From positions 20,262,460-20,326,459 of the forward strand of contig OX637409.1 of the NCBI GenBank assembly GCA_951799425.1: a DNA stretch of 64,000 nt. Direction: 5' to 3'. Positions 36,233 to 49,235 of this stretch are shown piece by piece. The notes under the pieces are model-generated. The model saw nothing but the letters and a program-made list of their open reading frames with translations, ran no database searches and had not been told where the DNA came from. Origin of the DNA: Ilex aquifolium (Eukaryota > Streptophyta > Magnoliopsida > Aquifoliales > Aquifoliaceae). Numbering within the stretch: position 1 is the stretch's first letter; the number at the start of each line of letters is the position of its first letter. A program made the position numbers and the translations under genes.

Positions 36233-37212
36233 GTGCGGATCTGATCTTTCTTTTGTTATTTGTTGCAGATCTGGTAAAAAATACTGTTAGATCCAAATAT
36301 TTAATTGTTTAACCTACTCAACTCAAACTAAAAAAAAAATTCCAAAAAAATTCTGCGTCCTGTCACGCGCTATGTGCACGAGTGGCATAGAATCTCTCCA
36401 GGTGAAACTGAAACATGGACAAACTCCGGTTCTAGATTTAATGGAGTTAGGGCTCGCGTGTGAGTTCAAACAACTTTGGCGTCTCTCTTTCTCTCTCTCT
36501 CTTTCTCTTTCTGTCTCTCTCCATCGTCGGTTAAGGGACCCCTCTCTCCTTTGTCTTCCTTGTTGGTAAGAGACTTCTCCCTCTCTCTGTCGCTCGCTAT
36601 ATATAGGTGTGGATGGATTAAATTCTTATAGTGATTCAAGATCATAGGTTTCACTGTTCAATTGTTGATTTCTATTCCTTCAATTTCTAATTTTGTATTG
36701 AATTGTTACTTGGTATATGCCAATTTTCAATCTTTTTGATGCCCTTTTCAATTATGCTGTACCTTTTTTTCTATCGAATTGTTTGATGAAATGTTTGAAC
36801 TTTGAAGGAACGGTAGATAAACTCGTATTTTTGTGCCATAAATTAGTCCGCTCAATTCATGTACTTTTCAAGTTCAAAGTATTTGGTTTTATTGTTTCAT
36901 CCAACTTAATAAGAAATTGTCCTTAAAATTGCTTTTATTGATCATCAGTGAAGGTGGATGATCTACTTTTTTGTTTTTAACAAGAAAGGTCATTACTCAG
37001 TTTGGTCCCAGAAAAATATTGGATTGACTGCTTCAACACAGTTAGTTGTAATTTGTCCTCACTTTTATCATGAGTAGAGGTGGCCGACCCTCTCTGTCTT
37101 TCAACAGAAAAGGTTATTAGTCAGTTTGGTCTCTGTTATTTCTTGTTTTGAACTCGAAAAAAAGTTCAAGGGGGCAATTGGGGGAACCCCTTCTTGGGTG
37201 GGACAAGGGAAA

Positions 37213-37476
37213 CCACTGGTGGGAGTAAATATTGGGTGTAACGGTTACACCACGTCAGCGTTGCCTCGTGGTGTAACCGCTCAATAATAAACAAACAAAT
37301 GGGTAAGTGAATCCCACTTTTTGAATATGTGGCAGTTACTGTCTTACATAGAGAGATAATTATTTGAAGGAATGGGGTTCGTTTTGCCTAATTGTTGAGT
37401 TATTATTGAGTGGTTATACCACGTGACAATGATTATTGGGTGTAACTGTTACACCAAATATTTACTCCACCAGTGG
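37213..37476. mobile_element. GGAGTAAATATT-type MITE in the ATG4 leader intron
   Basis: 264 bp with long inverted ends: CCACTGGTGGGAGTAAATAT and, reversed, CCACTGGTGGAGTAAATATT, continuing into GGTGTAAC.GTTACACC. Second copy of the family at 23387-23773. No clear target duplication. Confidence 0.75.
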
Positions 37477-39146
37477 GGCCTACACGGCAGGAACCCCACA
37501 AGCTAAAGGCCAACTCGAACTATAGCCTTACCCCCGCACCACAACACCACATAATTGTCAGTCGGAGCAGTACAAGCCCCTATGAATTGAATCCTTCTTG
37601 CTAACCTCATGAGTGTTAGGGAAGACACTAAACGGGACACTCCAAGCCATTGGACCCACCAACTCGGTGGTAGTATGGTCTCTATTAATTGAGGGTGTTG
37701 GGATTGGCTGGTTTGGCTGTTGACTCGGAAGGCTCGGAGACACATTGTGGAGTAGTATCGGATGATACACTTGAAATGTTAGATTGAAGGAAAGAGATTC
37801 AGACCATATAGTGTTGCTATGGAATAATATTGGCCGCTGACAATGACTCGGATAACTTAGAGTTGACTTGTAGCTATTTTAGACAGTATGAGACGTGCGA
37901 GACTCGTGGTTTATGCAAAGCGTAAAACAGTCTCTGAACTAGAGGTGCCTATTCGAATATGAGTGGGCTGATACTTTGAACCATGAGAAGTAGATTAGTT
38001 TTGTTCTTCTTTTTTTGACTTGTTTGTTCCTGGTAGATAGTTACACTTCTTTTTTGGTTTCTCCAGGTTTGTAAAACATAAAACAAATAGGTTATCCAAA
38101 AATGCTTATTATTCAGTTTGGTCCATGTTAATTGAGGGCTGGATGATAGAAATAGACTGACTACTGGAGATATTTGTGTTATTTCGTTTGCACTGGTTTG
38201 TACACGAATGCGTGAGTTATACCGAGTACTTAGTAAATTATAGACCACTTCAAATCTTCATTGGTTGGGAGTGATAGACTAGTTTTCTTCTTTTTTTGTT
38301 TTGACTTCTTTGTTGTGGTAGATAGGTTCACTTCTTTTTAGGCTTCTTTAGATTTGTAAAACATAAAATGAATAGGTTATCTCCATAGATTTTATGGATT
38401 TCTTCTATCTTAAGGTAATCCACATCATTACTAGTGTGGGCATGCTTTGATTGAATGTGGAAACAAATTGATGAATATTTCTCCCTCTACCACTAACTTG
38501 AGATGAATTGTAATATGTGATCAAGAACATAAAACTCAAATGAAGCACATCTTCCTGTTTACAACTTTCTTATCTCCAGTCTGCAAGATTGAAATGCGGG
38601 TCTTCTTTGATTATTACACTCCACATTTCAGATTCAAAATCCTAATTTTTGTCTGACTGTAGAGACATATAACTAACAGATGAAAAACATGATGGGTTAA
38701 AGAGGCCTCAACGCGATTGCTAATAAGAGGAAGGAAGAATGGGTGATGCTTCAACTTTCTCAGTGAGGTTCCCTAAGAGTTCTGTAGTCTGATTTCTGCT
38801 TGTCAAAGTACTTATCGTTTAGGTTGAATTGTTTCTATTGCATTTTGAAGCACTTCTAAGGTTAGAAAAAGTTGACAGCACCTGAAACTCCATTGGTTCT
38901 TGGTGTTGCTTCAACTGTTTTACTGATTCACCCAGTTAAGTCATATGCCTTCTTTCATCAACCATGTGGGATACCATCATATTACCACGAATCAACGGAT
39001 CTTTCACAGACTTATAAATGTAGAAAAATAGGAGTTCTGTAGGTATTCAATTTATTGTCTATTTTATTATTTTTTTATCCTTTTTTTGATGTGTGATCGT
39101 CATTGTTGAATATACTTCATTGGTTTTTTTTGCTGTGTATTTCCAG
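37477..39146. other. Rest of the probable ATG4 leader intron
   Basis: No coding exon recognised; unique-looking, moderately AT-rich sequence. CACTTCTTTTT.GG phrases near 38045 and 38330 suggest a small internal duplication. Confidence 0.4.
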
Positions 39147-39212
39147 GTGCGCCAGTTTCTTTTGGAGCTTTTTCCTCAAGATCGCTGATAATTCAAAACT
39201 TTGGCAGCACCT

Positions 39213-39251
39213 ATGAGTGGGTCCTGTCTTCTTATGCGACTTTATGACTAG
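39213..39251 (+). CDS. Upstream ORF (12 codons) in the ATG4 leader
   Basis: ATG at 39213 reads MSGSCLLMRLYD and stops with TAG at 39249-39251, three bases before the ATG4 start codon at 39255. If the leader exon beginning at 39147 is right, this uORF is present in every ATG4 transcript and could lower translation or allow reinitiation. Translation is not shown by the sequence. Confidence 0.45.
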   Translation: MSGSCLLMRLYD

Positions 39252-39254
39252 GTT

Positions 39255-42200
39255 ATGAAGGGTTTTCTTGAGCGGACTGTTAGTTCAAAGTATTATTCTA
39301 ACAGCTCTGCTTGTTCCCCTAATAGAATTCCTGGTTCTATCTGCTCAGAGCCAGGATCAAACGACAGTAAGCTCCCCAAGTCTTCCTTGTGGTCAAGCTT
39401 CACTTTGCCAGCTTTCTCAATCTTTGAAACATTAAGTGAGCCAAAAGGCTGTGGAAAGAAAGCATCAAGCTCTAGGAGCAATGGATGGACTGCAGCTTTC
39501 AAGAGAGTAATGAACGGTGGTGGCTCAATGAGGAAAATTCAAGAGCGTGTACTGGGGCTGAACAGGACTGGACATTCTGTCTCAGCTGGTGACATATGGC
39601 TTCTAGGTGTGTGCTACAAGATTTCTCTGGAAGATTCATCTGGAGATCCGGCTCAGAGTGAAGGCTATGCTGCATTTGTTGAAGATTTCTCATCGAGAAT
39701 TCTGATAACATATCGTAAAGGTTTGTCTAGTGAATTGCTGCCCTTTTTCTGGATGGGTTGTTATGTTTAGCAAATGTTAGCGAACCATGATGGTGCTGAT
39801 AAATGGTATACAGGCTTTGCTAGTATAGGAGATTCAAAGTATAGCAGTGATGTATACTGGGGCTGCATGCTTCGAAGCAGTCAAATGCTTGTTGCTCAGG
39901 TATAATTTTTTCCCCTCCGCTTTTGCTTTCACTCTTGTGAAGTTTTGTTTCTGATGAGGATTGAGTGCTCTCAGCATTACTTTTGGATTAAGAAGAACAT
40001 TTTGTTTTGCATGTGAGTAAGTTCTTAGTCAATGAAATGAATTATTCATACAGGCTTTACTTTTTCAACGATTGGGGAGATCTTGGAGAAAATCTTTGCA
40101 CAAGGTAATATGCATGGACAGAATGTGTGTGTGTGTTTTTTTTTTTATGGTTTTCATTGTTTTAATCCATGAATATTGAAGATAAAAAATGATGAATCTG
40201 GGTAAATGTATGAAGTTTTATAGCCAACTGGATATGCTAATGTTGCCATATTTCTAATTATGCAGCCAGTTCATCAACATTACATTGACATATTGCACCT
40301 TTTTGGTGATTGTGAGGAGTCGGCTTTCTCCATCCACAATCTTCTCGAAGCTGGAAAGGCTTATGACCTTGCTCCGGGATCATGGGTAGGCCCGTATGCC
40401 ATGTGTCGCACATGGGAAACTCTAGCCCGCTGTAGGACAGAGGAAACTGAAGTTGATGACCAGTCCTTTCCATTGGCTATATATGTTGTTTCTGGTGACG
40501 AGGATGGGGAAAGAGGTGGAGCTCCTGTTCTATGCATCGAAGATATACTCAGACATTGTTTTGAGTTCTCAGGAGGCCAAGTTGATGGGTCACCTATTCT
40601 TTTGTTGGTTCCTTTGGTCCTAGGACTGGACAAAGTCAATACGAGGTATCTTCTGTTTGTCATGCTCATCTATATGATAGCAATACAATTGTATTTTTTA
40701 TGGGAATTATACTTTCTCCTTGAATAGCCTATTGGATGCTTGGAACCTAGTATGAATCTTTTACTGTGCTTGTCTTGTAGTGAGGTATGGTGAAGAAAAT
40801 GATCTAGGATAGGTAACATAAGAGGGGGAGGGGGGAATTACTGTCATGCCATGTCAAAGAAATAGGGGGGGCGAGGCTTTCAGAACATAGTATGCTATTA
40901 CTATGTCAAGTGATGGTATTCAAACCATCGATTCTCTACTCCAAGGCAGGAAAGAGAACAACCATTTATTCTCACTGAAGATGGGAAACATAGTAGCTTG
41001 GTTCACTGTTTACTTAAATGTTTGATAGCATAGTCTAGCCACTGAACATACTGAATGTTTTACTAGTGCAGTTCATTGCAACAAGTACTTGACTAAGTAA
41101 TTAAAAGTTATGCACCCTAGATAGCAAGCTTGGTGAAGTAGAACGGAAAGTAGAAGAACAAACAGAAGAAGAAGAGATCTACCTCATCCTCTCGAGGATT
41201 AGGTCAAGAAACACACAAATACTCAATCAATTTCCCAATAAACTCCACACTAATGAAAAATGGGGGTATATCGTTATTTATAATCTAGTCTCCTGCGAAA
41301 ACATCAATTAGTTTCCAATAAAACTCTAATTACAACAATTATAGAAACACTCCTAGTCAAAATATATTCAAAAAAACTCCTAATCAATTAAAAATTTTCT
41401 ATTGTAATAAGTAAAACCCAATAAATTCCAAATTACAAAAATAAGCATGATAACATGTAATTAAAAGTACTACTTATGGTGCCTTTGATGGGGATGATGG
41501 AAAGAAGAGGGATGCTAAACTAGGTGGAATAGACTTCCATCCACGGTGGAAAGAAAAATCATTTCCCGCCTTTTTGTTTGGCATGAGGGATGGAAAAGTA
41601 GGAGAATAGATTTTTATTGTTTTTTTAAGTGTGAGGAAAAAATGAGGGAAATATTGTAAATGTGAATATCAAAAAGCCCTTGCTTACAAAAAATCTGTGT
41701 ACTTCAACTTGAGTCATTTGGTCTAATTTTTTGTAAAAAGAAAAGTCACATATATTGTAATGTTCATACATGTAGGTATATGATAGAAAATAAAGAAAAT
41801 AGCCAAAAAATATAATGAAATTATGCGAACCGCACCCCATCTTTTGTTTTTTTGGTTGATTGCTTTTCATGTTATAAAAAGAGTGAGGAGGAGTGGAATT
41901 TGCAAAAAAAAAAAAAATGGAGGCGTGAGAGGATCATGCACTATGAAGTATGAACACAGACATATCTGCATTTTGAAGGTAAAAGAGTGAACCACTTATG
42001 CCTCACTCCAACCTTTTCATTTTTTCCTCTTATTTCCGCCTAAATTAGGAGGATTACAAATGGTGCGCTAAGTGGATTACTTTTCCCCTCACTTTTTTTT
42101 TTCCTCTCATTCTGCTTTTCAAAAGAAGCACACATACTCTTCAGAAGGTGATTTGTTTGTGTTGGACACATGTTTGATACTCTTGTAGTCATGTATGTAG

Positions 42201-45200
42201 TTGAAAGATAAAATCTTACTTTGGATACGCATTCAACACTCATGTGATGATGTATCGTTGGACACTTCTTTAAGACCTATCTACGATTGAAAAATAAATT
42301 TGTGGCGAAGTGTAATTAACAAAATTTGAAATTTGATAAATGATTGATGATAGTATAGACGAATATATAATTATGAAGCCTAATCAGGTGAAAATTTTAG
42401 TTACGATTTACTATTAAAAGCAAAATATTGACTTGTAACTATGAAGTTATAAAATATCATACCCTGGGTATTACAAAATAGCAAAAAAGTGGAAGTGACA
42501 GACATAAAAAAATTTTACCGAAGAAAATAGCTTGGGAAGATGAGAATAATCACTATATTTATATATTTTTGCAACACTTAATCTATAACAAATTGATGAT
42601 TATTAATTGTTATGATTCATTAAGCTAAACAAAACATATTGGTTTTCTTATGTTTTGTAGTCTGAGAATTATAATATTATCGAGAGATTATATAAAATAA
42701 GGTAAACTTCATCCACACCACCTGAAGTTATTCATATATTCAATGACACCTCCTGCATCTTTTGAAATTTCACTAACACCCCTCATCAGAAGTTGTCTGC
42801 TAACAGTGTTAATGGAGGCGACCATTTTACATAAATACCCTTACACATGGGCGGAGCTAGCTTAGCCCCCCTGAATTTTATTTTTTTCCAAAAATTACCT
42901 ACATAAAAGTACACAAATTTTTTATTATATTTGAATTTGCCCACCCTATATTATTTTTCTATCATATTAATTGGTATAAATATCTAATGACTAAACTTTC
43001 GGACATGCTTCAAACACGTAATTGACATATTCAAATAAATTTTGGACATATCGAGGTTATTTTATAATTTTGTAGCAAAAATTATGAAGTTATTTTAATA
43101 TTTAATAAAAGTTAGGATCATTATGAAATAAATTATAGGGTTATTTTATAGGTCTATAATGGAATTAAGAGTCACAACTTAAAATTACAAAATTATTTGG
43201 ATTTAAAAAAAATCAAATATAATTATGTTTAGTTGACAAGATTATTCTAATTAGACCAAAATGAGCGATCGAGAGAGGAGGAAAAAATTATCAGTGAGGG
43301 TGTGACTCTCTCTAGCAACTATTCTAATTCTCTAAGGAGATGCGACTGACCTTTATTTGAAGCTCAGATAATCGACAACAATATTACAATACTATGTTAT
43401 TCTCTTGGTCAAGCCTAGAAAGGAACAATGGTCTTCTACAACTAGTCACAGAATTGTGATTGGTGGGTGGAGTTGTTATAAGCGTTGTGAAGTAAAGGGT
43501 ATCTTTGGCATTTTGAAGAAATATTAAGTAATAATTTTCACTTTTAAGAGTTGTCAGACACGACTGTTGACAGTGGGGGGTGTAAGTGATTCAACAGTAG
43601 AATCTAGAAGGGGGTGAGGTGAAATTTCAGAAAATACTGTGGATGTCATTGAATATATGGATAACTACGGGTGGTGTAGATGAAGTTTACCCTATAAAAT
43701 ATAAACTCAATGATTTGTGATGTGCCCCTACATGCTTGTGTTCTATTTTTCAAGAAATTCTATGTCCATATCATTTTGTATCCGTGTCCCATGCTTCTTA
43801 GTTCCTTTCTAACCAAGCAAAGGAACACTTTCTTTGCCCTCTTTTCCATTCTTTCCATCCACCCATTTTTCTCCCATACCAAACAGTCTATAAAATAAGT
43901 TGTGAAAATCCTGTTCTTTAACTCCAAGCTTCTTTTTGATCCCCATGACTCGGTGTTGTTTAGGAGCCTTTTGAAAAGAGTCCCTTTTGATACTATATTT
44001 CTCATACCTTATAGGGTTGCATGGAGCTTTTAAAAGATTGTCTATGGAGCGACTTTTGTAGGGTATTCAGGCTCTCCATTTCAGTTTTCCAAATGCAGTG
44101 GGAATGCAGCTAGGAATTCATCATTATATCAATGTAAACTACTTCCCTGGTATGAAATGGTGTTGGAGTGGGATAACATTTGATTTGCTTATTTTTCATG
44201 GAAGGGAATGGTCAACTGCACGTGGCGTATTGAAAATCAAGTTTTGTAGCTTTTGTGGATTTTACAACCCCAAATAGATGGGATGAGTCCTTGTTGAGTT
44301 GAGTCAGTAGAAGACATTCTTGGCGACCAAAGAAGTTGAACAACCTATGTAGGACGAGCAAGATTACGAAAACTTGGCGAGGAATGCGATCCATGAACTA
44401 TAATGCATCTCTTTGTTGAAGAATATGATCACTCCAGTGTTGTTATTCATAATAGGTATTGAAGAAAACTATTTACCGGAAAATTGCCTTTTGATGACCA
44501 TAATTGCTTATAAAGTTGAAGAGTATGTGCGCCTTAGCAGTATTTTTCCTTTTGAATCAGCAATATTTCTATCATGAGTATTAGACATTCTGCTGTTGAT
44601 CATTTCAATGTGGCATAAACTTTTGTGGGAGGTGGATTTGGTGTGAACCACACTGTACAATTGTGTGTTTCTCTTTTTGTGTTACATTTTGATGGATTTG
44701 GGGGAGTGGTAAAAAAGCTTCTAGATTATGGAGATATGCTATTTCGGCCATTTTTTGGGTAGTGTGGATGGAGAGGAACTGTAGAATCTTTGAAAGAAAT
44801 GAGGAGAGGGAGTTGTTACGGGATAGAGTGAAGTTTTTAGTATCTCTTTGGGTTGCGGTATTTGATGAGTTTGTGACACTCCTTTATGAGTTCTTCAACA
44901 CAAATGGAAAGCCATTTGCAGTTGATAGTTTCTTTTGTTTATATTAATTTTTCCTTTGCTCCATTGGGTCAAGTTCTTGTCCACCATTTATGCACATTTG
45001 CATCTTTCTATGAAATGAAAATTCTAGTTCCTATAAAAAAAAAAAAAGGATAAACCAGTTATCTTTGAAGAGAATTCTGCTTTGGAGGAGTTAGGGGTCA
45101 ATTTTACCTTCGTTGCATTGTTTTACTTTTGGTTAGTAACCTTTTAATTTAACCTGCTTTTGTATATGTTCCCTGTATTTGACCATTTGTGGGGGTGTCT

Positions 45201-48200
45201 TTATCTTCCTAACTGCATGTCTCTTGTCTGTTCTACTTCTAAGATAATTCATTCATTAGACTCAAACTCAATCAAATAGTTGAGTGAACAGATGAAGGAA
45301 CAAACCAATACACCCATTAAAGGGTAAGGTCGGGTTTGAGGTTTACCGGGAAAAAGTATAATGTTTGCATTTACCCTTGGCTCATGTTTGAGCTTTGGCA
45401 TTGAAGGTAGTCTTGGTGCATCGTAAACCCAACCCAATGCTCTTGTTGCTTATTGCAGCAAGGCTCTTTTTTTTTTTAATATATATATAAGTACTGATAG
45501 GTTGATGAGAATATTTATTGCTCTGGATGATTGGTTTATGAATATTTGGGAACTACTGAATATGTTAGGTCATGGAAACCATGGACTTCTTGCATGCCCT
45601 TTATAATATTCATTTGGATAAATATTATATGTTCATTTGATTTTTTGAGGATTATGAGGATCCTAGAAACATCTGGTCATCATCTTTAATGACTCAACTT
45701 AAAATTTTATTTTAGCGAGTCCAATAAGTTTAGGAGTCTATCAGAATATTTTTCATAACTGAATTTGACAGAGAAGGAAGGTCTCTAGTCATAAACGGTA
45801 AACATAGGAGAGGTGCAGAAACGGCAGGGATGTTTCTGTAATTATTGAATGCCTTGCAAATATGGGAATATATATTGTTCATTTTTCGGTTGTTCTTAAC
45901 AGCGATGACCATTCATTTAAGTCTTCGGATAGCACCACTGATCTTCAGCAAAGGTTGAAATTGTCGTATTCTCCATGTTCCAGCGGCTTGTATGAGTATC
46001 TTGTTTATTGCTATGGCTATAAACACTTTCATGTTCCTATCCACAAAACATCCCCTTTTTCTTCGCTCTTCTGGAACCGGTACAGAAATGGGTGCTTTTT
46101 CTACGTTGTTTACCTTCATTACCGCGCCGGGGGGGTTGTTTCGGGGAAGACCTATGTGGGGTTTGTAAATGTGTCGTGATTCAATGCCATATTTGTTGAA
46201 TCAAGTTGTTCTCTCATTAATGTATGAGTGAAAGAACTGGAATATAGAAGTTGTAGTGACGTGAGTGCCTTATTTCATATGGATTTAATGTTGCATCCTT
46301 TCAGGTATTTGCCACAGTTGAAGGCGACCTTCACTTTTCCTCAAAGCCTTGGCATCTTGGGCGGTAGACCTGGTTCTTCAACGTACCTTGTTGGTGTGCA
46401 AGATGAAAATGCATTTTACCTTGATCCACATGAAGTTCAGCAGGTACAGTGTTACCCTAGTCCTATCTCCCTAGATTGTTATGGCTTATGACCACCAACA
46501 GTTTTTTTTTTCATTTTCTTTGGATAGGTTAAAGGAATAGTTTTTGGACATTAGAGCATCTCCAATATTATTCTTTATTTTAGAGATTATTTTTTTTGAA
46601 ATAGAGAGAATCTTTGATAAAATTTTGAATTAGAGAGTGAAATATTTTTGACAACTCCAATGGGCTCTCTATTATAGAAGAACATTAGTCTTATAGTCAA
46701 TAACATTTAATGAATAATGTGTGTCACCTTGTCATTTATTAAAAATAGAATAGAGTGAATTGGACTCTCCAAATGTAGAGAGCCATATAAGACTCTATTT
46801 TAGCTAGTCTACATAGAGAGTTAAGTGGGAATAGAGAGCCTGTTGGAGATGCTCTTACCATCATAGTCCCATGTGTTATGTTACCATTCATTCTTATAAA
46901 ATATTGTCATGGTTTGGTTTCAACATTCATACTCCTGCAATGGAAAGCTTAACTTGAATATTGACGAGTGTTTGTTCAGGTCATAAGGGATATATTGTGT
47001 TTGCACTTGTTCGGGAGACTCTTCAATGATAAGATACTTGCTCTACCTTAAGTGGCACTGAGGAAGCAAATCATTCATTCCATATCTCATTTTGTTTCTC
47101 CTAAGATCATTTAGTGACCTGCAAATTAAACTCGAGACTTTGGTGATTTTCATGTAGTGAGTACGTATGCGTTACACAGTTATTTTCTGTTAGGTTTCTG
47201 GATGGATTGCCTGCCTGCCTCAGAAGTTAACCACAAGCTAACAATGTGAACCTCTAGATTTTAAGAGTATGCTTTTGAAAAATTGGACATTCTAACTGGA
47301 GTATAAGTGCATTAAATGCTTGTGTCCTATATTATAAAAAAAATAAAATGTTTCTGTCCTAAAAAGTTGCAACTCTTAGAAAATTACTAAAAAACTGTGC
47401 TTGCACCGTCCTCTTTTTACTGACTTATTGAACAGGCAATGAAAATCAAACTCCAATCCCTGGCTTTCTACGTTTCCACTTTTTGTGCTATTCGTACTAA
47501 CTTATTGACCAGGCAATGAAAATCAAACTCCAAACCCTGGCTTTCTACGTTTCCACTTTTTGTGCTATTCGTACTTTTCCGTTTTCCTAACATATTTTCC
47601 AACTATATGATTTGTTTCTTTGTTTTTGAAGTACATTTACCTTTTTTCAGTGCTAGTTCCCCGAGGACAAAAATTGATTTCTTTATGATTTTTTGAGCTT
47701 CATAACAACCCTACCTCTTCAACTGAAAATTTTCCTAAATGTAATGGCTGATAACTTAAATGTTTCTTCTTTTTCTTCTTCTTATTCTCCTTATTTGCTT
47801 TCTTTAGTGTTTGTTTTTCGTTCGTGTCTGTAGTAACAATCTCTTTTTTACTGCTGGCAACATCATCAGGTAGTTGATGTTGGAAAGGATAATCTAGAGG
47901 CTGATACTTCCTCTTATCACTGCAAGTAAGTTCCTGGTTGAGACAGATTATCTAATTAGATTTACCACCAGCTTGTTTACATTTCTTTGTCTTATGTTTT
48001 TGGGTTGTGATTCTAGTGTTGTACGACACATCCCTCTTGATTCAATCGATCCATCCTTGGCTATTGGATTTTATTGCCGAGACAAAAGTATGAAGGCTTC
48101 TCTTGTTTGATATTTACTGATTTATATATAGTATAACGAAATATGAGATTCTTTTTCACCACGATATCTCTGTTTTGGTTTTCAGATGATTTTGATGATT

Positions 48201-48394
48201 TTTGTTCTCGAGCCTCCGAGTTAGCTGATCAATCAAATGGTGCTCCATTATTTACGGTTACCAAGGCACGCAATTCACCAAAGGCAGATATGTTGGGCGG
48301 TGGAAGTCAGGTTCAGGAGGATGATTCCTTTGATGTGGCACCCGCCGGAGATGCAGAGGGCTGTACACCAGAAGATGATTGGCAACTTCTTTAA
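39255..48394 (+). CDS. ATG4: Cysteine protease ATG4 (autophagy)
   Basis: Cytosolic protease that trims the ATG8 C-terminus before lipidation and releases ATG8 from membranes. Eight coding exons: 39255-39720, 39814-39899, 40054-40104, 40266-40645, 46305-46443, 47870-47925, 48017-48087, 48186-48394; GT-AG, phases fit, 485 aa (Arabidopsis ATG4s are about 470-480). Seen: [21 protein letters not shown], catalytic Cys173 in [40 protein letters not shown], Asp368 and His370 in [21 protein letters not shown], and a C-terminal EDDWQLL whose WQLL fits an ATG8-interacting motif. Start at 39255 gives [11 protein letters not shown], which aligns with the known N-terminus. Intron 4 is 5.66 kb because of transposon insertions; the splice sites stay intact. 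Confidence 0.96.
42700..43692. mobile_element. Non-autonomous Mutator-like element in ATG4 intron 4
   Basis: 993 bp with long inverted ends (AGGTAAACTTCATCCACACC and, reversed, GGGTAAACTTCATCTACACC, homologous for about 70 bp). Bounded by a perfect 9 bp repeat TATAAAATA (42691-42699 and 43693-43701). Same family as 8782-10089. No transposase. Confidence 0.88.
44580..45047 (+). mobile_element. 5'-truncated LINE tail in ATG4 intron 4
   Basis: The plus strand reads [20 protein letters not shown] then [12 protein letters not shown]..., the W-x-ERN-x-RIF motif from the C-terminal end of plant LINE ORF2. After the stop comes a 3' UTR-like stretch ending in A13 at 45035-45047. Upstream sequence to about 43900 may belong to it but is too decayed to read. 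Same orientation as ATG4. Confidence 0.75.
46554..46854. mobile_element. MITE with GAGCATCTCCAA ends in ATG4 intron 5
   Basis: 301 bp with termini GAGCATCTCCAA and TTGGAGATGCTC, flanked by TTA (46551-46553 and 46855-46857). The TTA duplication and terminal sequence fit a Tourist/PIF-type MITE. Confidence 0.88.
47423..47576. repeat. 77 bp tandem duplication in ATG4 intron 5
   Basis: Two adjacent copies starting ACTTATTGAACAGGCAATG (47423) and ACTTATTGACCAGGCAATG (47500). I see only a few differences, so the duplication is young. Confidence 0.9.
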
Positions 48395-49230
48395 CTCAGA
48401 TATATTTTATTGGTTTGGATGCCATGGTTTGGGGTTGCTCACTTAATACATTATGCAATTGGTCTATTTATTCGCGTCCCAATGCCACAGCGCCTCTCAC
48501 CTAGTGCAACAACAATTTCACTGAGCAGGTGCATGCTCAATTCTCTGTTATATTCAGGAGTAATTCATATTGTAGGCTTCGTTTTTCGTGTTTTTTTTTT
48601 TTCCCATTTGGAATTGTCCATGATGAAATACGGTTGATGCTGTGATATAATCTAGCCATTAAATTGTTGTGTCAATAAATTATGGCAGTTGTATTATATT
48701 GACTTCACAGCTTTATATCATGCGTCGAATCTTTAGTTTATTCGATGCTTATCAAATTTTCTATACCTAATCAAAAATCGACTCTGGGACGGTATAGGTA
48801 TTGAGCCTTTTGGGTAGCTCTGCACAACATTTGTGGAGAAAGAAACTACATTCCGAGCAGCTGTAAAATAGATTTGAAATATGTTGCACAGATGTTTCAC
48901 ATAACATATCATTCTTGATTTCGGTATTTTGTACTCCAGATTTTTTCAATGCCACCAATTTTCTGGACAAAATGGCTTATGACATAATCGAGTTCTCTGT
49001 TGGAAGCTGCATTAGATTGTCTCTAGCACCATAGCTTCGTTCAACTCTTAATTTACTTTTTCTATGTGAAAAATAATACAAGTGGGACTGATGAGTTCAT
49101 TGACAAGCAATGCCAAAAGTTGAATAATATCAACTTTTTATCAGGATAAAAAGGGGGAACTTTTGCTTTGTTATTGCGCACTTCACATTGGCAAAATATC
49201 TGCAGACAATACAATAATAAACTCAGTATA
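48395..49230. other. ATG4 3' flank
   Basis: Presumed ATG4 3' UTR (to about 48.7 kb) and downstream DNA. No further gene. Confidence 0.4.
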
Positions 49231-49235
49231 CTAAG

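Noticed and set aside
41478-43890. Possible large element enclosing the MULE (GGATGATGGAAAG left, CTTTCCATCCACCC right)
   Set aside because: The end similarity is loose and no target duplication was found; could be two unrelated remnants.
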